From the NCBI GenBank assembly GCA_964548225.1, contig CAZJQP010000031.1:1-45227 (forward strand): DNA of 45,227 nt. Reading direction: 5' to 3'. Made by a program: the position numbers and the translations under genes. A model generated the notes under the pieces. That model was not told the origin of the DNA. It did no database searches and was given only the letters and a program-made list of their open reading frames with translations. The DNA comes from CALMEH01 sp964548225. GTDB lineage: Bacteria; Acidobacteriota; Blastocatellia; Pyrinomonadales; Pyrinomonadaceae. Shown piece after piece: positions 17,005 to 25,559 of the stretch; position 1 is the first letter of the stretch, and every line of letters begins with the position of its first letter.

Positions 17005-19797
17005 ATGCGGCGATTAAAACTGTCGGTAGCTTTATTATTTATTTTGTTCGCGGCGGCTCTTTTCGGGCGGCAGCTTTTTTTGACGACGAAAGCCGCCGAA
17101 AATCTCGTCGCGCCCGGCGGAGTTTCGGCTTCGGACGGCGATTATATTGATAAAGTCAATGTGATGTGGAATCCTGTGCGCGGGGCGACGCTTTATAGAA
17201 TTTTCCGCAATACGAGCAACAATTCTTCAACTGCAACCGATGTCGGCACAACTCAGGCAAATTATTTTTTCGACACGACGGCGCAGACAAATCAAACTTA
17301 TTTTTATTGGGTTCGTGCGGAAAACGGCGCGTCCGTCAGCGATTTGAGTGGCGGCGACACGGGCGTTCGCGTTACAGGCAGTTTTCATTCACAATTTTTC
17401 GCGCCGCTCGGACCGCCGCCGACGGTTGCGGGAAATCAAATAACGGCGGCGAAATCTTACTTGGGCAAAACTCTCTTTTGGGACGAACAGCTTTCTTCGA
17501 CGTGGACGGTTTCGTGCGGCACTTGTCATCGTCCGTCGGCGGGCGGCTCTGACCCGCGCACGAACGCGAACACGAGAAATCCGGGGTTTGACGGCGTTTT
17601 CAACACGGCGGACGACGTTTTCGGTTCGCCCGGCGTTCCCGTAAATAATGCGGACGGAACTTATTCGCCGTCGAGCGTTTACGGTTTCGGCGAACAGGTT
17701 ACAGGGCGCAAAGCTCCGACTTATCTGAACGCGGGCGTTACATTTAACGGCTCGTTTTGGGACGGACGCGCTTCGACCATTTTCCGCGACCCGTTGACCA
17801 ATCAAATTTTACTAAACGATTGGGGCGCACTCGAAAGCCAAGCGGTTGTGCCGCCTTTGTCGGATGCGGAAATGGCGCACGCGGGCAGAAATTGGACGCA
17901 AGTTTCCGAACAACTCGCTACCGTAAAACCGCTCGCGCTCGCCGAAAATATTCCCGCGTCTTTAGTTGAATGGATTGACGGACGCACTTACGCCGAACTT
18001 TTTCAGGAAGCCTTCGGCACGGCGGAAATCACGCCTTCGCGGATGGCTCTGGCGATTGCCGCACACGAACGCACGATTATTTCCGACCGTGCGCCGATTG
18101 ACCGTTGGAGCGCAAACATCGAACCTTTGACCGCCCAAGAAGACCGCGGGCGCGTGGTTTTTGAACAAGCCGATTGCACGTTTTGCCACAGCAATCCGAT
18201 TCTTTCAAATCAATTATTTCATTACATCGGCGTTCGTCCGCAAAATGAAGACCGCGGACGCGGCGCGATTACGGGAAACAATAATGACAACGGCAGATTT
18301 AAGAGTCCGAGTTTAAGAAATGTCGAACTTCGTGCGCCGTATATGCACAACGGCAGGTTTGCAACGATTGAAGAAGTCGTCGAATTTTACAACCGCGGCG
18401 GCGATTTTACCGCGCCGAACAAAGACCCGCGTGTTCGTCAATTAAATTTAACCGTTCAGCAACGAGCCGACCTTGTGGCATTTCTCAAACGTCCGCTAAC
18501 CGATTTGCGCGTCAAAAACGAACTTCCGCCGTTTGACCGTCCGCGACTTTTTACCGAATCAAATCGTGTTCCGCAAATCACGGGAACAGGACGCGCCGGA
18601 ACAGGCGGAAACGTCCCGCAAGCAATGGCAATCGAGCCGCCGATTGTCGGAAATCCGAGTTTTACCGTCGCCGTTTCGCGCAGTTTGGGAAATGCTCAAG
18701 CCGTTCTCGTCATTGATTCAAATGCCCCGGGCGTTGGCGCGTCAATTCCGTCAAACGGCAATTTTGCGCGTGTCTTGGTTAATACTTCAAGCGGCGGTTT
18801 TGCTTCGGTCAGCTTGCCGATTCCGAATAATCCTTTGCTTATCGGACAGACATTTTTCGGGCGTTGGTATGTTACCGATGCGGGCGCAGAAAATGGTTTT
18901 TCCGTGTCGCAAGCATTTCGTTTTACAATTTTCGGCGACCAAACCGCAAACAATCGCCCCACGCCTTTCGATTTTGACGGCGACGACAAAACCGACATTT
19001 CAATCTTCCGTCCGTCAAACGGCGAATGGTGGCAACTTCGTTCGTCCGACGGGCAAAATCGCGCCTATCAATTCGGCACACAAACGGACAAAATTGTTCC
19101 CGCCGACTACACCGGCGACGGCAAAACCGATGTTGCTTTTTGGCGCGGCGCGACGGGCGAATGGTTTATTTTGCGTTCGGAAGATTTATCATTCTACTCA
19201 TTTCCGTTCGGCGCAAACGGCGACACGCCTGTTCCCGCCGACTACGACGGCGACGGTCGCGCCGATGCCGCCGTCTTTCGTTCTGCAACACAAACTTGGT
19301 TTATCCAAAAATCGAGCGGCGGCACGGAAATCATCAGTTTCGGTGCGGCAAACGATAAACCTGTAATTGCGGATTATGACGGCGACGGCAAAACCGACAT
19401 CGCAATTTTCCGTCCAAGTGGCGCGAATGGCGCGGAATGGTGGATTCGCCGAAGTTCAAATCAAACAATTTTCGCCGTCCAATTCGGCACATCAAACGAC
19501 AAACCCGCGCAAGGCGATTTCACAGGCGACGGGAAATCCGACATCGCATTTTTCCGTCCGTCGAGCGGAAATTGGTTTATTCTCAGAAGCGAAGATTTTT
19601 CGTTCTACGCCTTTCCGTTCGGAACAATAAACGACATTTCCGTTTCCGGCGATTACGACGGCGACGGCAAAACAGACGCTGGTGTTTTTCGTCCGTCAAA
19701 TTCGACGTGGTTTGTTCAGCGTTCGACCGCCGGAACTCTGATTCAGCAATTCGGACAAACCGGCGACCAGCCTGTGCCGAATGCTTTTGTGCCATAA
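17005..19797 (+). CDS. Secreted di-haem cytochrome c peroxidase (MauG-like) with FN3 and VCBS repeats
   Basis: A 930-residue exported protein. A basic N-terminus and hydrophobic core (about 5-20) form a signal peptide or anchor. Residues about 35-125 look like a fibronectin type III domain (VNVMWNPVRGATLYRIFRNT). The enzyme part (about 130-530) has two haem c sites, C171-G-T-C174-H175 and C391-T-F-C394-H395, plus FWDGRASTIFRDP and APYMHNGRFATIEEVVEFYN, typical of di-haem peroxidases that reduce hydrogen peroxide or oxidise partner proteins in the periplasm. After a linker, residues about 650-925 hold about six VCBS/FG-GAP repeats of the form DYDGDGKTD..IFRPS, which likely form a calcium-binding beta-propeller. 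The combination suggests a surface-tethered oxidoreductase. It is monocistronic, followed by a palindromic element. Confidence 0.9.
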   Translation: MRRLKLSVALLFILFAAALFGRQLFLTTKAAENLVAPGGVSASDGDYIDKVNVMWNPVRGATLYRIFRNTSNNSSTATDVGTTQANYFFDTTAQTNQTYFYWVRAENGASVSDLSGGDTGVRVTGSFHSQFFAPLGPPPTVAGNQITAAKSYLGKTLFWDEQLSSTWTVSCGTCHRPSAGGSDPRTNANTRNPGFDGVFNTADDVFGSPGVPVNNADGTYSPSSVYGFGEQVTGRKAPTYLNAGVTFNGSFWDGRASTIFRDPLTNQILLNDWGALESQAVVPPLSDAEMAHAGRNWTQVSEQLATVKPLALAENIPASLVEWIDGRTYAELFQEAFGTAEITPSRMALAIAAHERTIISDRAPIDRWSANIEPLTAQEDRGRVVFEQADCTFCHSNPILSNQLFHYIGVRPQNEDRGRGAITGNNNDNGRFKSPSLRNVELRAPYMHNGRFATIEEVVEFYNRGGDFTAPNKDPRVRQLNLTVQQRADLVAFLKRPLTDLRVKNELPPFDRPRLFTESNRVPQITGTGRAGTGGNVPQAMAIEPPIVGNPSFTVAVSRSLGNAQAVLVIDSNAPGVGASIPSNGNFARVLVNTSSGGFASVSLPIPNNPLLIGQTFFGRWYVTDAGAENGFSVSQAFRFTIFGDQTANNRPTPFDFDGDDKTDISIFRPSNGEWWQLRSSDGQNRAYQFGTQTDKIVPADYTGDGKTDVAFWRGATGEWFILRSEDLSFYSFPFGANGDTPVPADYDGDGRADAAVFRSATQTWFIQKSSGGTEIISFGAANDKPVIADYDGDGKTDIAIFRPSGANGAEWWIRRSSNQTIFAVQFGTSNDKPAQGDFTGDGKSDIAFFRPSSGNWFILRSEDFSFYAFPFGTINDISVSGDYDGDGKTDAGVFRPSNSTWFVQRSTAGTLIQQFGQTGDQPVPNAFVP

Positions 19798-19830
19798 TGC
19801 AAAATATGAATTGGAAGATTCGGTCTTTAT

Positions 19831-20034
19831 GAATTGCCGTCTGCTTTAGCTGACGGATTGCGGATATGTGGAAATGGACGGCTTTAGCCAAACTTCTGAA
19901 AAAAAATAAAAATCCTTATCGCTTCAGCGCAAATTAGGCTGAAGCCAAAAGGATGATTGATATTTTATGAAAGTTCGGCTAAAGCCGGTGATTTGATGTT
20001 TTCACAATCCGTCAGCTAAAGCAGACGGCAATTC
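19831..20034. repeat. Nested palindromic element with CTTTAG-core hairpins
   Basis: Outer arms of 30 bp (19831-19860 and 20005-20034) are perfect inverted copies. Each arm itself carries a hairpin, CCGTCTGCTTTAGCTGACGG in the left arm. Inside lie further hairpins with the same core, GACGGCTTTAGCC and TCGGCTAAAGCCGG, plus a pair CGCTTCAGCG / GGCTGAAGCC in the middle. It fills the intergenic space between the peroxidase gene and murI and has no coding capacity. The layout resembles compound REP elements. Confidence 0.85.
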
Positions 20035-20095
20035 ATTTTTTTATGAGAAAGCCTTGTGCCATAATGAGTTTTTAAGCGCGAAATATTGATGCGTT

Positions 20096-20124
20096 TTGAC
20101 TTTCGCCCAATCAAAAATTATTCT
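20096..20124 (+). promoter_or_regulatory. Candidate sigma70-type promoter of murI
   Basis: TTGACT (20096-20101) and TATTCT (20119-20124) are 17 bp apart. Transcription would begin about 8 bases before the murI ATG at 20139, giving a nearly leaderless message, in keeping with the lack of a ribosome binding site there. Confidence 0.5.
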
Positions 20125-20138
20125 TTCCTTTTCTCTTA

Positions 20139-21017
20139 ATGAACGAAACAGACAAACAATCGCAAATCGCAAATCGCAAATCGCAAATAAACAATCTTCC
20201 AATCGGCATTTTTGACAGCGGCGTGGGCGGTTTGACGGTTTATCGCGCTTTGCATAATCGTCTGCCGAACGAGCGATTTATCTATCTTGGCGATACGGCG
20301 CGTGTGCCTTACGGAACGAAATCTTTGGCGACGGTCGAGCGTTATGCGATTGAAAATTCGCAGTTTTTGGCTTCTCGCGGGATAAAAATGTTGGTTGTGG
20401 CTTGCAACACGGCTTCCGCGCTTGCGCTTCCGGCGATTCGGGAAAAAATCGGGATTGATGTTATCGGCGTAATTGGTCCGGGCGCACGGAAAGCGGTCGA
20501 AGTCGTCGGAAATACGGAAAATCCGCGCATCGCTGTGATTGCGACGGAAGCGACTGTGCAAAGTAATGCTTATTCGACTTCGATTCGGGATGCTTCCGAC
20601 AAACCTCTGATTATTCAAACAGCTTGCCCGCTTTTTGTGCCGCTCGCGGAAGAAAATTGGACGGAAGAACCGGAAACCTATCTGATTGCAAAAAAATATC
20701 TCACAAAAATCATTGATTTCGAGCCGGAAGCACTTGTTTTGGGATGCACACATTACCCGATTTTGCGCGATGTGATTCAGCAAACCGTCGGCTATGATGT
20801 AAAATTGATTGATTCGGGCGAGGCTTGCGCCGAAGAAGTCGCGGAATTGCTCAAGGAAAAAGATTTGGAAAACCCGAACAAAATCACGGGCGAAAGAAAA
20901 CTTTGCGACGACCTCGACCATTTTTATGTAACCGACGCGGCAGACAGATTTGCCCGCGTCGCCACAAGATTTTTGGGCGCAAAGCCCGCCAAACTCGAAG
21001 CTATCGAGTTAATCTAA
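20139..21017 (+). CDS. murI: Glutamate racemase
   Basis: MurI converts L-glutamate to D-glutamate for peptidoglycan. The 292-residue protein has the family start PIGIFDSGVGGLTVYRAL, GDTARVPYGTKS, and both catalytic cysteines: C in VVACNTASALALP (first) and in VLGCTHYPILRD (second). The usual enzyme begins just before PIGIFDSG; here about 20 extra residues (MNETDKQSQIANRKSQINNL) are encoded over four tandem copies of the 7-bp unit CGCAAAT (20161-20188). The ATG at 20139 is the only good in-frame start. Expected to be cytosolic. It begins a short plus-strand run with rph, separated by a hairpin. Confidence 0.95.
   Translation: MNETDKQSQIANRKSQINNLPIGIFDSGVGGLTVYRALHNRLPNERFIYLGDTARVPYGTKSLATVERYAIENSQFLASRGIKMLVVACNTASALALPAIREKIGIDVIGVIGPGARKAVEVVGNTENPRIAVIATEATVQSNAYSTSIRDASDKPLIIQTACPLFVPLAEENWTEEPETYLIAKKYLTKIIDFEPEALVLGCTHYPILRDVIQQTVGYDVKLIDSGEACAEEVAELLKEKDLENPNKITGERKLCDDLDHFYVTDAADRFARVATRFLGAKPAKLEAIELI
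20161..20188. repeat. Four tandem copies of a 7-bp unit in the 5' end of murI
   Basis: CGCAAAT is repeated at 20161, 20168, 20175 and 20182 without error. Because seven is not a multiple of three, loss or gain of one unit would put the murI start out of frame. Confidence 0.9.
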
Positions 21018-21018
21018 A

Positions 21019-21100
21019 GGGCAAAAGTGAAAATGTGAAAATGTGAAAAAGCTGATTGAGCGGAAATCAAACAAACTTTTTTACATTTTCACTTTTGCCC
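21019..21100 (+). terminator. Inverted repeat between murI and rph, possible terminator
   Basis: GGGCAAAAGTGAAAATGT (21019-21036) is perfectly complementary to 21083-21100, with a 46-base loop. A T-rich stretch follows (TTTTTCACTTTT). The stem begins two bases after the murI stop codon. The loop is long for a terminator, so it may instead be a structured spacer or small repeat element. Confidence 0.45.
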
Positions 21101-21115
21101 TTTTTCACTTTTATT

Positions 21116-21835
21116 ATGAGTTACACCAGAATTGACAACCGCGCCGTTGACCAACTGCGCGAAACGAAAATTACGCCGAATTTTTCGCCTTACGCCGAAG
21201 GCTCGGCACTTATCGAAGTCGGCAACACAAAAGTCATCTGCAACGCGACGGTTGAAGAAAGAGTTCCACCGTTTTTGCGAAACAAAGGAACAGGTTGGAT
21301 TACGGCTGAATATGCAATGCTTCCGCGGGCAACAAACACGCGCACGAACCGCGAAACCTTGCGACCTTCGGGCAGAACGCAGGAAATTCAACGATTGATT
21401 GGCAGAAGTCTTCGCGCTGTGGTTGATACAAAACTGCTCGGCGAACGCCAAATTATTGTTGATTGCGACGTTATCCAAGCCGATGGCGGAACGCGCTGTG
21501 CGTCAATCACAGGCGCGTGTGTCGCAATGGCTTTGGCGGTGAAAAATCTGCTTATCGCGGGCAAAATCAAACGCAATCCGATTCTCTCCGAAGTCGCCGC
21601 CGTCAGCGTCGGCATCATCGAAGGCACGGCAATTTTAGACCTTGCATACACCGAAGATTCAAACGCCGAAGTTGATATGAACATCGTCTGCACCGGCTCA
21701 GGAAAATTCATCGAAATTCAAGGCACAGCCGAACGCGAACCGTTTAATCGTGAGCAAATGAACCAAATGCTCGAACTCGCCGAAAAAGGTATCAGCCAAC
21801 TTTTCACGCTTCAAAGATATGCTTTAAATCGCTAA
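21116..21835 (+). CDS. rph: Ribonuclease PH
   Basis: RNase PH trims the 3' ends of tRNA precursors by phosphorolysis. The 239-residue protein matches the family over its whole length: VCNATVEE-like ICNATVEERVPPF, GWITAEYAMLPRAT, the arginine-rich TNRETLRPSGRTQEIQRLIG that binds phosphate and substrate, and DCDVIQADGGTRCASITGA. The C-terminus (IQGTAEREPFNREQMNQMLE) is complete. A longer frame begins at 21056 but would run through the inverted repeat; the ATG at 21116 gives the family's normal N-terminus (MSYTRIDNRAVDQLR). Expected to be cytosolic. Confidence 0.95.
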   Translation: MSYTRIDNRAVDQLRETKITPNFSPYAEGSALIEVGNTKVICNATVEERVPPFLRNKGTGWITAEYAMLPRATNTRTNRETLRPSGRTQEIQRLIGRSLRAVVDTKLLGERQIIVDCDVIQADGGTRCASITGACVAMALAVKNLLIAGKIKRNPILSEVAAVSVGIIEGTAILDLAYTEDSNAEVDMNIVCTGSGKFIEIQGTAEREPFNREQMNQMLELAEKGISQLFTLQRYALNR

Positions 21836-21875
21836 AACTTGTGGTAAAATCAAGGCACAGGAGTTTTAAATAAAA

Positions 21876-22520
21876 ATGTCAGTAGTTTTAACCGAACCGA
21901 AAACGCAGGTTTTGATTGAGAAAAATATCGTTCTGAGCGGTGTTTCGTGGGAAACTTACGAACTTTTGATGAAGGAACACGAAAGCCGCAGTGCGCCGCG
22001 CTTTACTTATAATCAAGGCTGTCTGGAGATTTATATGCCATCGCTGAAACATGAAGAAACATCCGAATTTTTAGGAGATTTTGTCAAGACGATTGCCGAA
22101 GAGCGAGACATGGAATTGCGAAGTATTCATTCGACGACGTTCAAAAAAGGCGAGTTAGAAAAAGGCGTTGAGCCGGACGGCTGTTTTTACCTGCAAAGTT
22201 ATGAAAAGGTCTTCGGAATGGAAGAGTTTGACCCCAAACAATTTCCGCCCGATTTGGTCATCGAAGTTGACATTTTCAGCCCTTCGATAAATCGTTTCCC
22301 GATTTATGCCGCGTTCCGTGTGCCGGAAATCTGGCGTTACAAAGATGATGAAGTAAAAATCTTTCTTTTCGACGGTGAAGATTATTTTGAAACAACCGAA
22401 AGTGTCGCTCTGCCGCAAGTTACGGGCGAGATTTTGACCGAATTTTTAGCCGAAAGCGAAACACTAAAGCGTTCTGCGTGGCTCAAGTCCGTGCGCCAAT
22501 GGGCGCGTGAGAAAACTTAA
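21876..22520 (+). CDS. Uma2 family (DUF820) putative restriction-type nuclease
   Basis: A 214-residue protein of the Uma2 family, which has a PD-(D/E)XK nuclease fold and is abundant in cyanobacteria and Acidobacteriota; the biological role is unproven. Seen here: NQGCLEIYMPSLKHEETSEF, VEPDGCFYL (the PD position) and PPDLVIEVDIFSPSINR, with YAAFRVPEIWRY after it, all typical for the family. In many members the last motif is VVEV.S.S; here VIEVD keeps the acidic residue. AGGAG precedes the ATG. The following kinase gene starts 5 bp after the stop, so the two are probably co-transcribed. A decayed second copy of its 3' end lies at 23120-23165. Confidence 0.85.
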   Translation: MSVVLTEPKTQVLIEKNIVLSGVSWETYELLMKEHESRSAPRFTYNQGCLEIYMPSLKHEETSEFLGDFVKTIAEERDMELRSIHSTTFKKGELEKGVEPDGCFYLQSYEKVFGMEEFDPKQFPPDLVIEVDIFSPSINRFPIYAAFRVPEIWRYKDDEVKIFLFDGEDYFETTESVALPQVTGEILTEFLAESETLKRSAWLKSVRQWAREKT

Positions 22521-22525
22521 TTTGA

Positions 22526-23119
22526 ATGTTTCACGAGCGACAACAAATCGGACCCTACACGCTGATTCGCCGACTCGGGCGCGGCGGTTTTGGCGAGGTT
22601 TGGTTGGGCGAACGGCAAGGGAAATTTGCGACGACGCAGGTTGCCGTGAAATTGCCGCTTGACGAACAGGTTGACCACGCGGCAATCGAACACGAAGCGC
22701 AACTCTGGGCAAAAGCGAGCGGGCATCCGAATGTTTTGCCGATTATCGAAGCCGACGAATACGACGGGCAAATCGTCATCGTCAGCGAATACGCGCCCGA
22801 CGGTTCTTTGGAAGATTGGCTGAAAACACACGGCAAAATGCCAATCGAAAAAGCCGTCGAAACGACGATTCAGATTCTCGACGGCTTGGAATTTCTCCAC
22901 TCGCGCCAAATCATTCACCGCGATTTAAAGCCCGCCAACATTCTTCTGCAAGGCAAAACGCCGCGCCTTGCCGATTTCGGCATTTCCCGCGCCATGCGAA
23001 CAACCGCCGCTAGCCAAAGCCAAAACATCTCCGGCACATTCGCCTATATGTCGCCCGAAGCGTTGGACGGCAAACGCTCGGTTCAAACGGATATTTGGTC
23101 GGTCGGCGTGAATTTATAG
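22526..23119 (+). pseudogene. Truncated serine/threonine protein kinase
   Basis: This 197-residue frame carries kinase subdomains I to IX: glycine loop LGRGGFGEVWLGE, VAVKLP lysine, HRDLKPANIL catalytic loop, DFGISRA, and MSPEAL. It stops at DIWSVGVNL, exactly where the neighbouring kinase continues SVGVILYQLLTG. The rest of the C-lobe, and any membrane or sensor region, is missing. The bases after the break resemble the 3' end of the Uma2 gene, so the truncation is a deletion junction and not a simple stop mutation. Base composition is clearly more GC-rich than the kinase that follows. It could still be expressed with the Uma2 gene but should be inactive. Confidence 0.8.
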
Positions 23120-23165
23120 CAATTTTTAGCCAAAAGTGGAACAATAAAGTGTTTCGCGTGAGAGA
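23120..23165 (+). pseudogene. Remnant of a second Uma2 gene 3' end
   Basis: About 41 bases here (AATTTTTAGCCAAAAGTGGA and on) align with 22441-22482 of the intact Uma2 gene (AATTTTTAGCCGAAAGCGAA and on) with scattered substitutions. The homology resumes with GCGTGAGAGAAAA, matching GCGTGAGAAAA at the intact gene's end. It lies directly upstream of the second kinase, in the same relation as the intact Uma2 gene to the first kinase. Confidence 0.65.
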
Positions 23166-23170
23166 AAATT

Positions 23171-25390
23171 ATGTTTAACGAAGGTCAAGAGATAGGACTT
23201 TACACACTTATTCACAAACTCGGCGAAGGTGGCTTCGGTGAAGTTTGGTTAGCGGAAAATCGTCGTAATTCGCCATCTGAAAAGGTTGCCATTAAGTTGC
23301 CGAGAAAAGACCAGATTGATTTACTAGCGGTCAAAGAAGAAATCTTTAATTGGATTTTATCAGGCAAACATAAAAACATCTTACCGATTATCGAATGCGA
23401 AACTTTCGGCAATCAAATCGCTATTGTCAGCGAATTTGCGCCCGATGGTTCTTTACAAGATTTAATTAACAATAGGAAAGGTGCGTTATCTATTGCCGAT
23501 TCGGTCGAAATTACCATTGGAATTTTAGACGGTTTAGCACATTTGCATAACCGAAAAATTATTCACCGCGATTTAAAGCCGGATAATGTTCTATTTCAAG
23601 GTAAAACTCCGCGTTTAACCGATTTTGGAATTTCTCGTGCAATGACCATTGGCAGTCAAAGTCAAACAATTTCAGGAACTTTATCTTATATGGCTCCCGA
23701 AGCGTTTGACGGAAAGCGTAATGAACAAACGGATATTTGGTCGGTAGGTGTAATTCTTTATCAATTATTGACCGGAAATTTACCATTCCCTCAGAAAGAA
23801 ATAATTCAGCTTGTTGGCGCGTTGGCAAGAGAAGAACCTGCTCCGCTACCTGAGTCAGTTCCACCAGTTTTGCAATACATAATCAAAACTTCATTAGGAA
23901 AAACAACTACTGAACGCTATAAATCTGCTAATGAAATGCGCGAAGAATTAAATAATTTTCGCGCAACGCATTCAAGTCTGTTTGCTTTACCGACAACAGA
24001 ATCTTATATTCCCATAGATGAGGAAGAAACAATTTCTTCCCAAAAACCTTTTTCACCACAAGATAGACAAAAACCGTTAGACACGACGAAAAGAATTGTT
24101 GGTCCGACACCACTAAATAATGAAAGTAATCCGCTATACTATGCAGTAGCAACGATTGTTTTAATTTTTTTGACGCTTTTCGGAATCAATTATCTTTTTA
24201 ACAAAAAGCCGGAAAATACCAATCCCCCAACCAACCCGCAATCTTCTCCATCAGCTACCGTTTCTTCAAAAATAAATGAGAACACGAAATTCATCCCTTT
24301 TCGTAAAGGCGACAAATTCGGATTTAGTGATGAGAACAAAAAAATTCTCATTGAGCCAAAATATGATCAGGTTTCGCCATTTATGAAAGAACTTGATGGA
24401 TTGGCGGTAATAGTATCATTCGGGAGTTCGGGATTATCAGAAGCCAAAATGGGTTTGATTGACAAAACAGGCAAAGAAGTTATTCCTCCAAAATACGATA
24501 ATATTTCTTCCGAAGGATTTAGTGAAGGGTTGATTGCCGTCATACTCAATAAAAAAGTTGGCTTTATTGATAAAACTGGGCAAGAAGTCATTTCGCTCAA
24601 GTATGAAATGGCAGGAGCATTCAAAGATGGATTAGCACCTGTGGTTTTAAATAGCAAAATTGGATTTATTGACAAAACAGACAAAGAAATTATTGCATTC
24701 AAGTATGACGTTCCGGGTAAAGATTACTGGAAGTTTCGTTCCTCTGACACGATGAGTTTCAAAGAAGGTTTGGCAAAAGTGATGTCAAACGGCAAATTTG
24801 GCTTCATTGACAAAAGTGGGAAGGAAGTTATTCCACTTCAGTATGCGGAAGCATCGACTTTTAACGAAGGAATGGCGGTTGTGTGTAAGAAGACTGAGAA
24901 AGATTCTATCCCACAATGCGGCTTTATAGATAAAGCAGGTAAAGAAATAACGCCTCTTGAATATGACAGAGCAGAACCTTTTGGAGAAGGGCTTGCAATA
25001 GTTTGCAGTTATAGTAATCCTGACGGTTGCGGATTTATTGACAAAACAGGAAAGCTAATTATTCCGTTGAAATATGATTCAGGTGCGGAATCTTTTAATA
25101 GTGGATTGGCAAAGGTTGATAACGAATTCAAACCATCAAAATTTACTTATATCGATGTAACCGGTAAAGAATACATCTTTACCAACTATGACTATATGAT
25201 TGAATTTAGTGACGGCTTAGCATACGCAAAATTAAATGAAAAAATAGGTTTTGTTGACAAGACCGGTAAAGAGATCATTCCATTCAAGTATCATAGTGCA
25301 GGTAGTTTCAAACAAGGCTTGGCATTTGTTACCTTAAATGGTAAACAATTTTACATTGACAAGAGCGGCACGGAGTATTACGAACCTTAA
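23171..25390 (+). CDS. Transmembrane serine/threonine protein kinase with WG repeats
   Basis: A 739-residue receptor-like kinase. The cytosolic kinase domain (about 8-270) has LGEGGFGEVWLAE, K42 in VAIKLP, H132-R-D134 in HRDLKPDN, D151-F-G and M-APE at 174-177, so it should be active. A proline- and charge-rich linker leads to one membrane segment (322-343, YYAVATIVLIFLTLFGINYL). The outer part (about 365-739) holds about ten WG repeats of the pattern GFIDKTGKEVIPLKYD, a beta-rich module that likely senses a ligand or binds a partner. The coding sequence is more AT-rich than its neighbours, which suggests a separate origin from the truncated kinase just upstream. Confidence 0.92.
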   Translation: MFNEGQEIGLYTLIHKLGEGGFGEVWLAENRRNSPSEKVAIKLPRKDQIDLLAVKEEIFNWILSGKHKNILPIIECETFGNQIAIVSEFAPDGSLQDLINNRKGALSIADSVEITIGILDGLAHLHNRKIIHRDLKPDNVLFQGKTPRLTDFGISRAMTIGSQSQTISGTLSYMAPEAFDGKRNEQTDIWSVGVILYQLLTGNLPFPQKEIIQLVGALAREEPAPLPESVPPVLQYIIKTSLGKTTTERYKSANEMREELNNFRATHSSLFALPTTESYIPIDEEETISSQKPFSPQDRQKPLDTTKRIVGPTPLNNESNPLYYAVATIVLIFLTLFGINYLFNKKPENTNPPTNPQSSPSATVSSKINENTKFIPFRKGDKFGFSDENKKILIEPKYDQVSPFMKELDGLAVIVSFGSSGLSEAKMGLIDKTGKEVIPPKYDNISSEGFSEGLIAVILNKKVGFIDKTGQEVISLKYEMAGAFKDGLAPVVLNSKIGFIDKTDKEIIAFKYDVPGKDYWKFRSSDTMSFKEGLAKVMSNGKFGFIDKSGKEVIPLQYAEASTFNEGMAVVCKKTEKDSIPQCGFIDKAGKEITPLEYDRAEPFGEGLAIVCSYSNPDGCGFIDKTGKLIIPLKYDSGAESFNSGLAKVDNEFKPSKFTYIDVTGKEYIFTNYDYMIEFSDGLAYAKLNEKIGFVDKTGKEIIPFKYHSAGSFKQGLAFVTLNGKQFYIDKSGTEYYEP

Positions 25391-25410
25391 TCATTGACGG
25401 AAAAAAGTTT

Positions 25411-25538
25411 TGAGTCCCGTCTTTAGACGGCAACCGCCGTCGAAGCACGGCGGTTCTCCGTTTCATAGAATTTGCTTTATCGGCAACGAAAAACGCTTCG
25501 CTTCGCTGGCGTTTTTGCCGCCTAAAGGCGGGACTCAG
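25411..25538. repeat. Compound hairpin element directly upstream of RAYT remnant
   Basis: The ends TGAGTCCCGTCTTTAGACGG (25411-25430) and CCGCCTAAAGGCGGGACTCA (25517-25536) pair imperfectly, and each carries its own hairpin (CCGTCT-TT-AGACGG and CCGCCT-AA-AGGCGG). Between them are CCGCCGT...ACGGCGG (25434-25453) and AAAACGC...GCGTTTTT. It has the same order of parts as the element at 31455-31586. Confidence 0.85.
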
Positions 25539-25559
25539 AACGGGGATTCAAAACAGATT

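Noticed and set aside
18533..19366. 277-aa plus-strand frame
   Set aside because: Shifted frame of the VCBS repeat region; its repeats follow the codon period of the real gene.
20136..20921. 261-aa minus-strand frame
   Set aside because: Antisense shadow of murI, whose catalytic motifs are all present on the plus strand.
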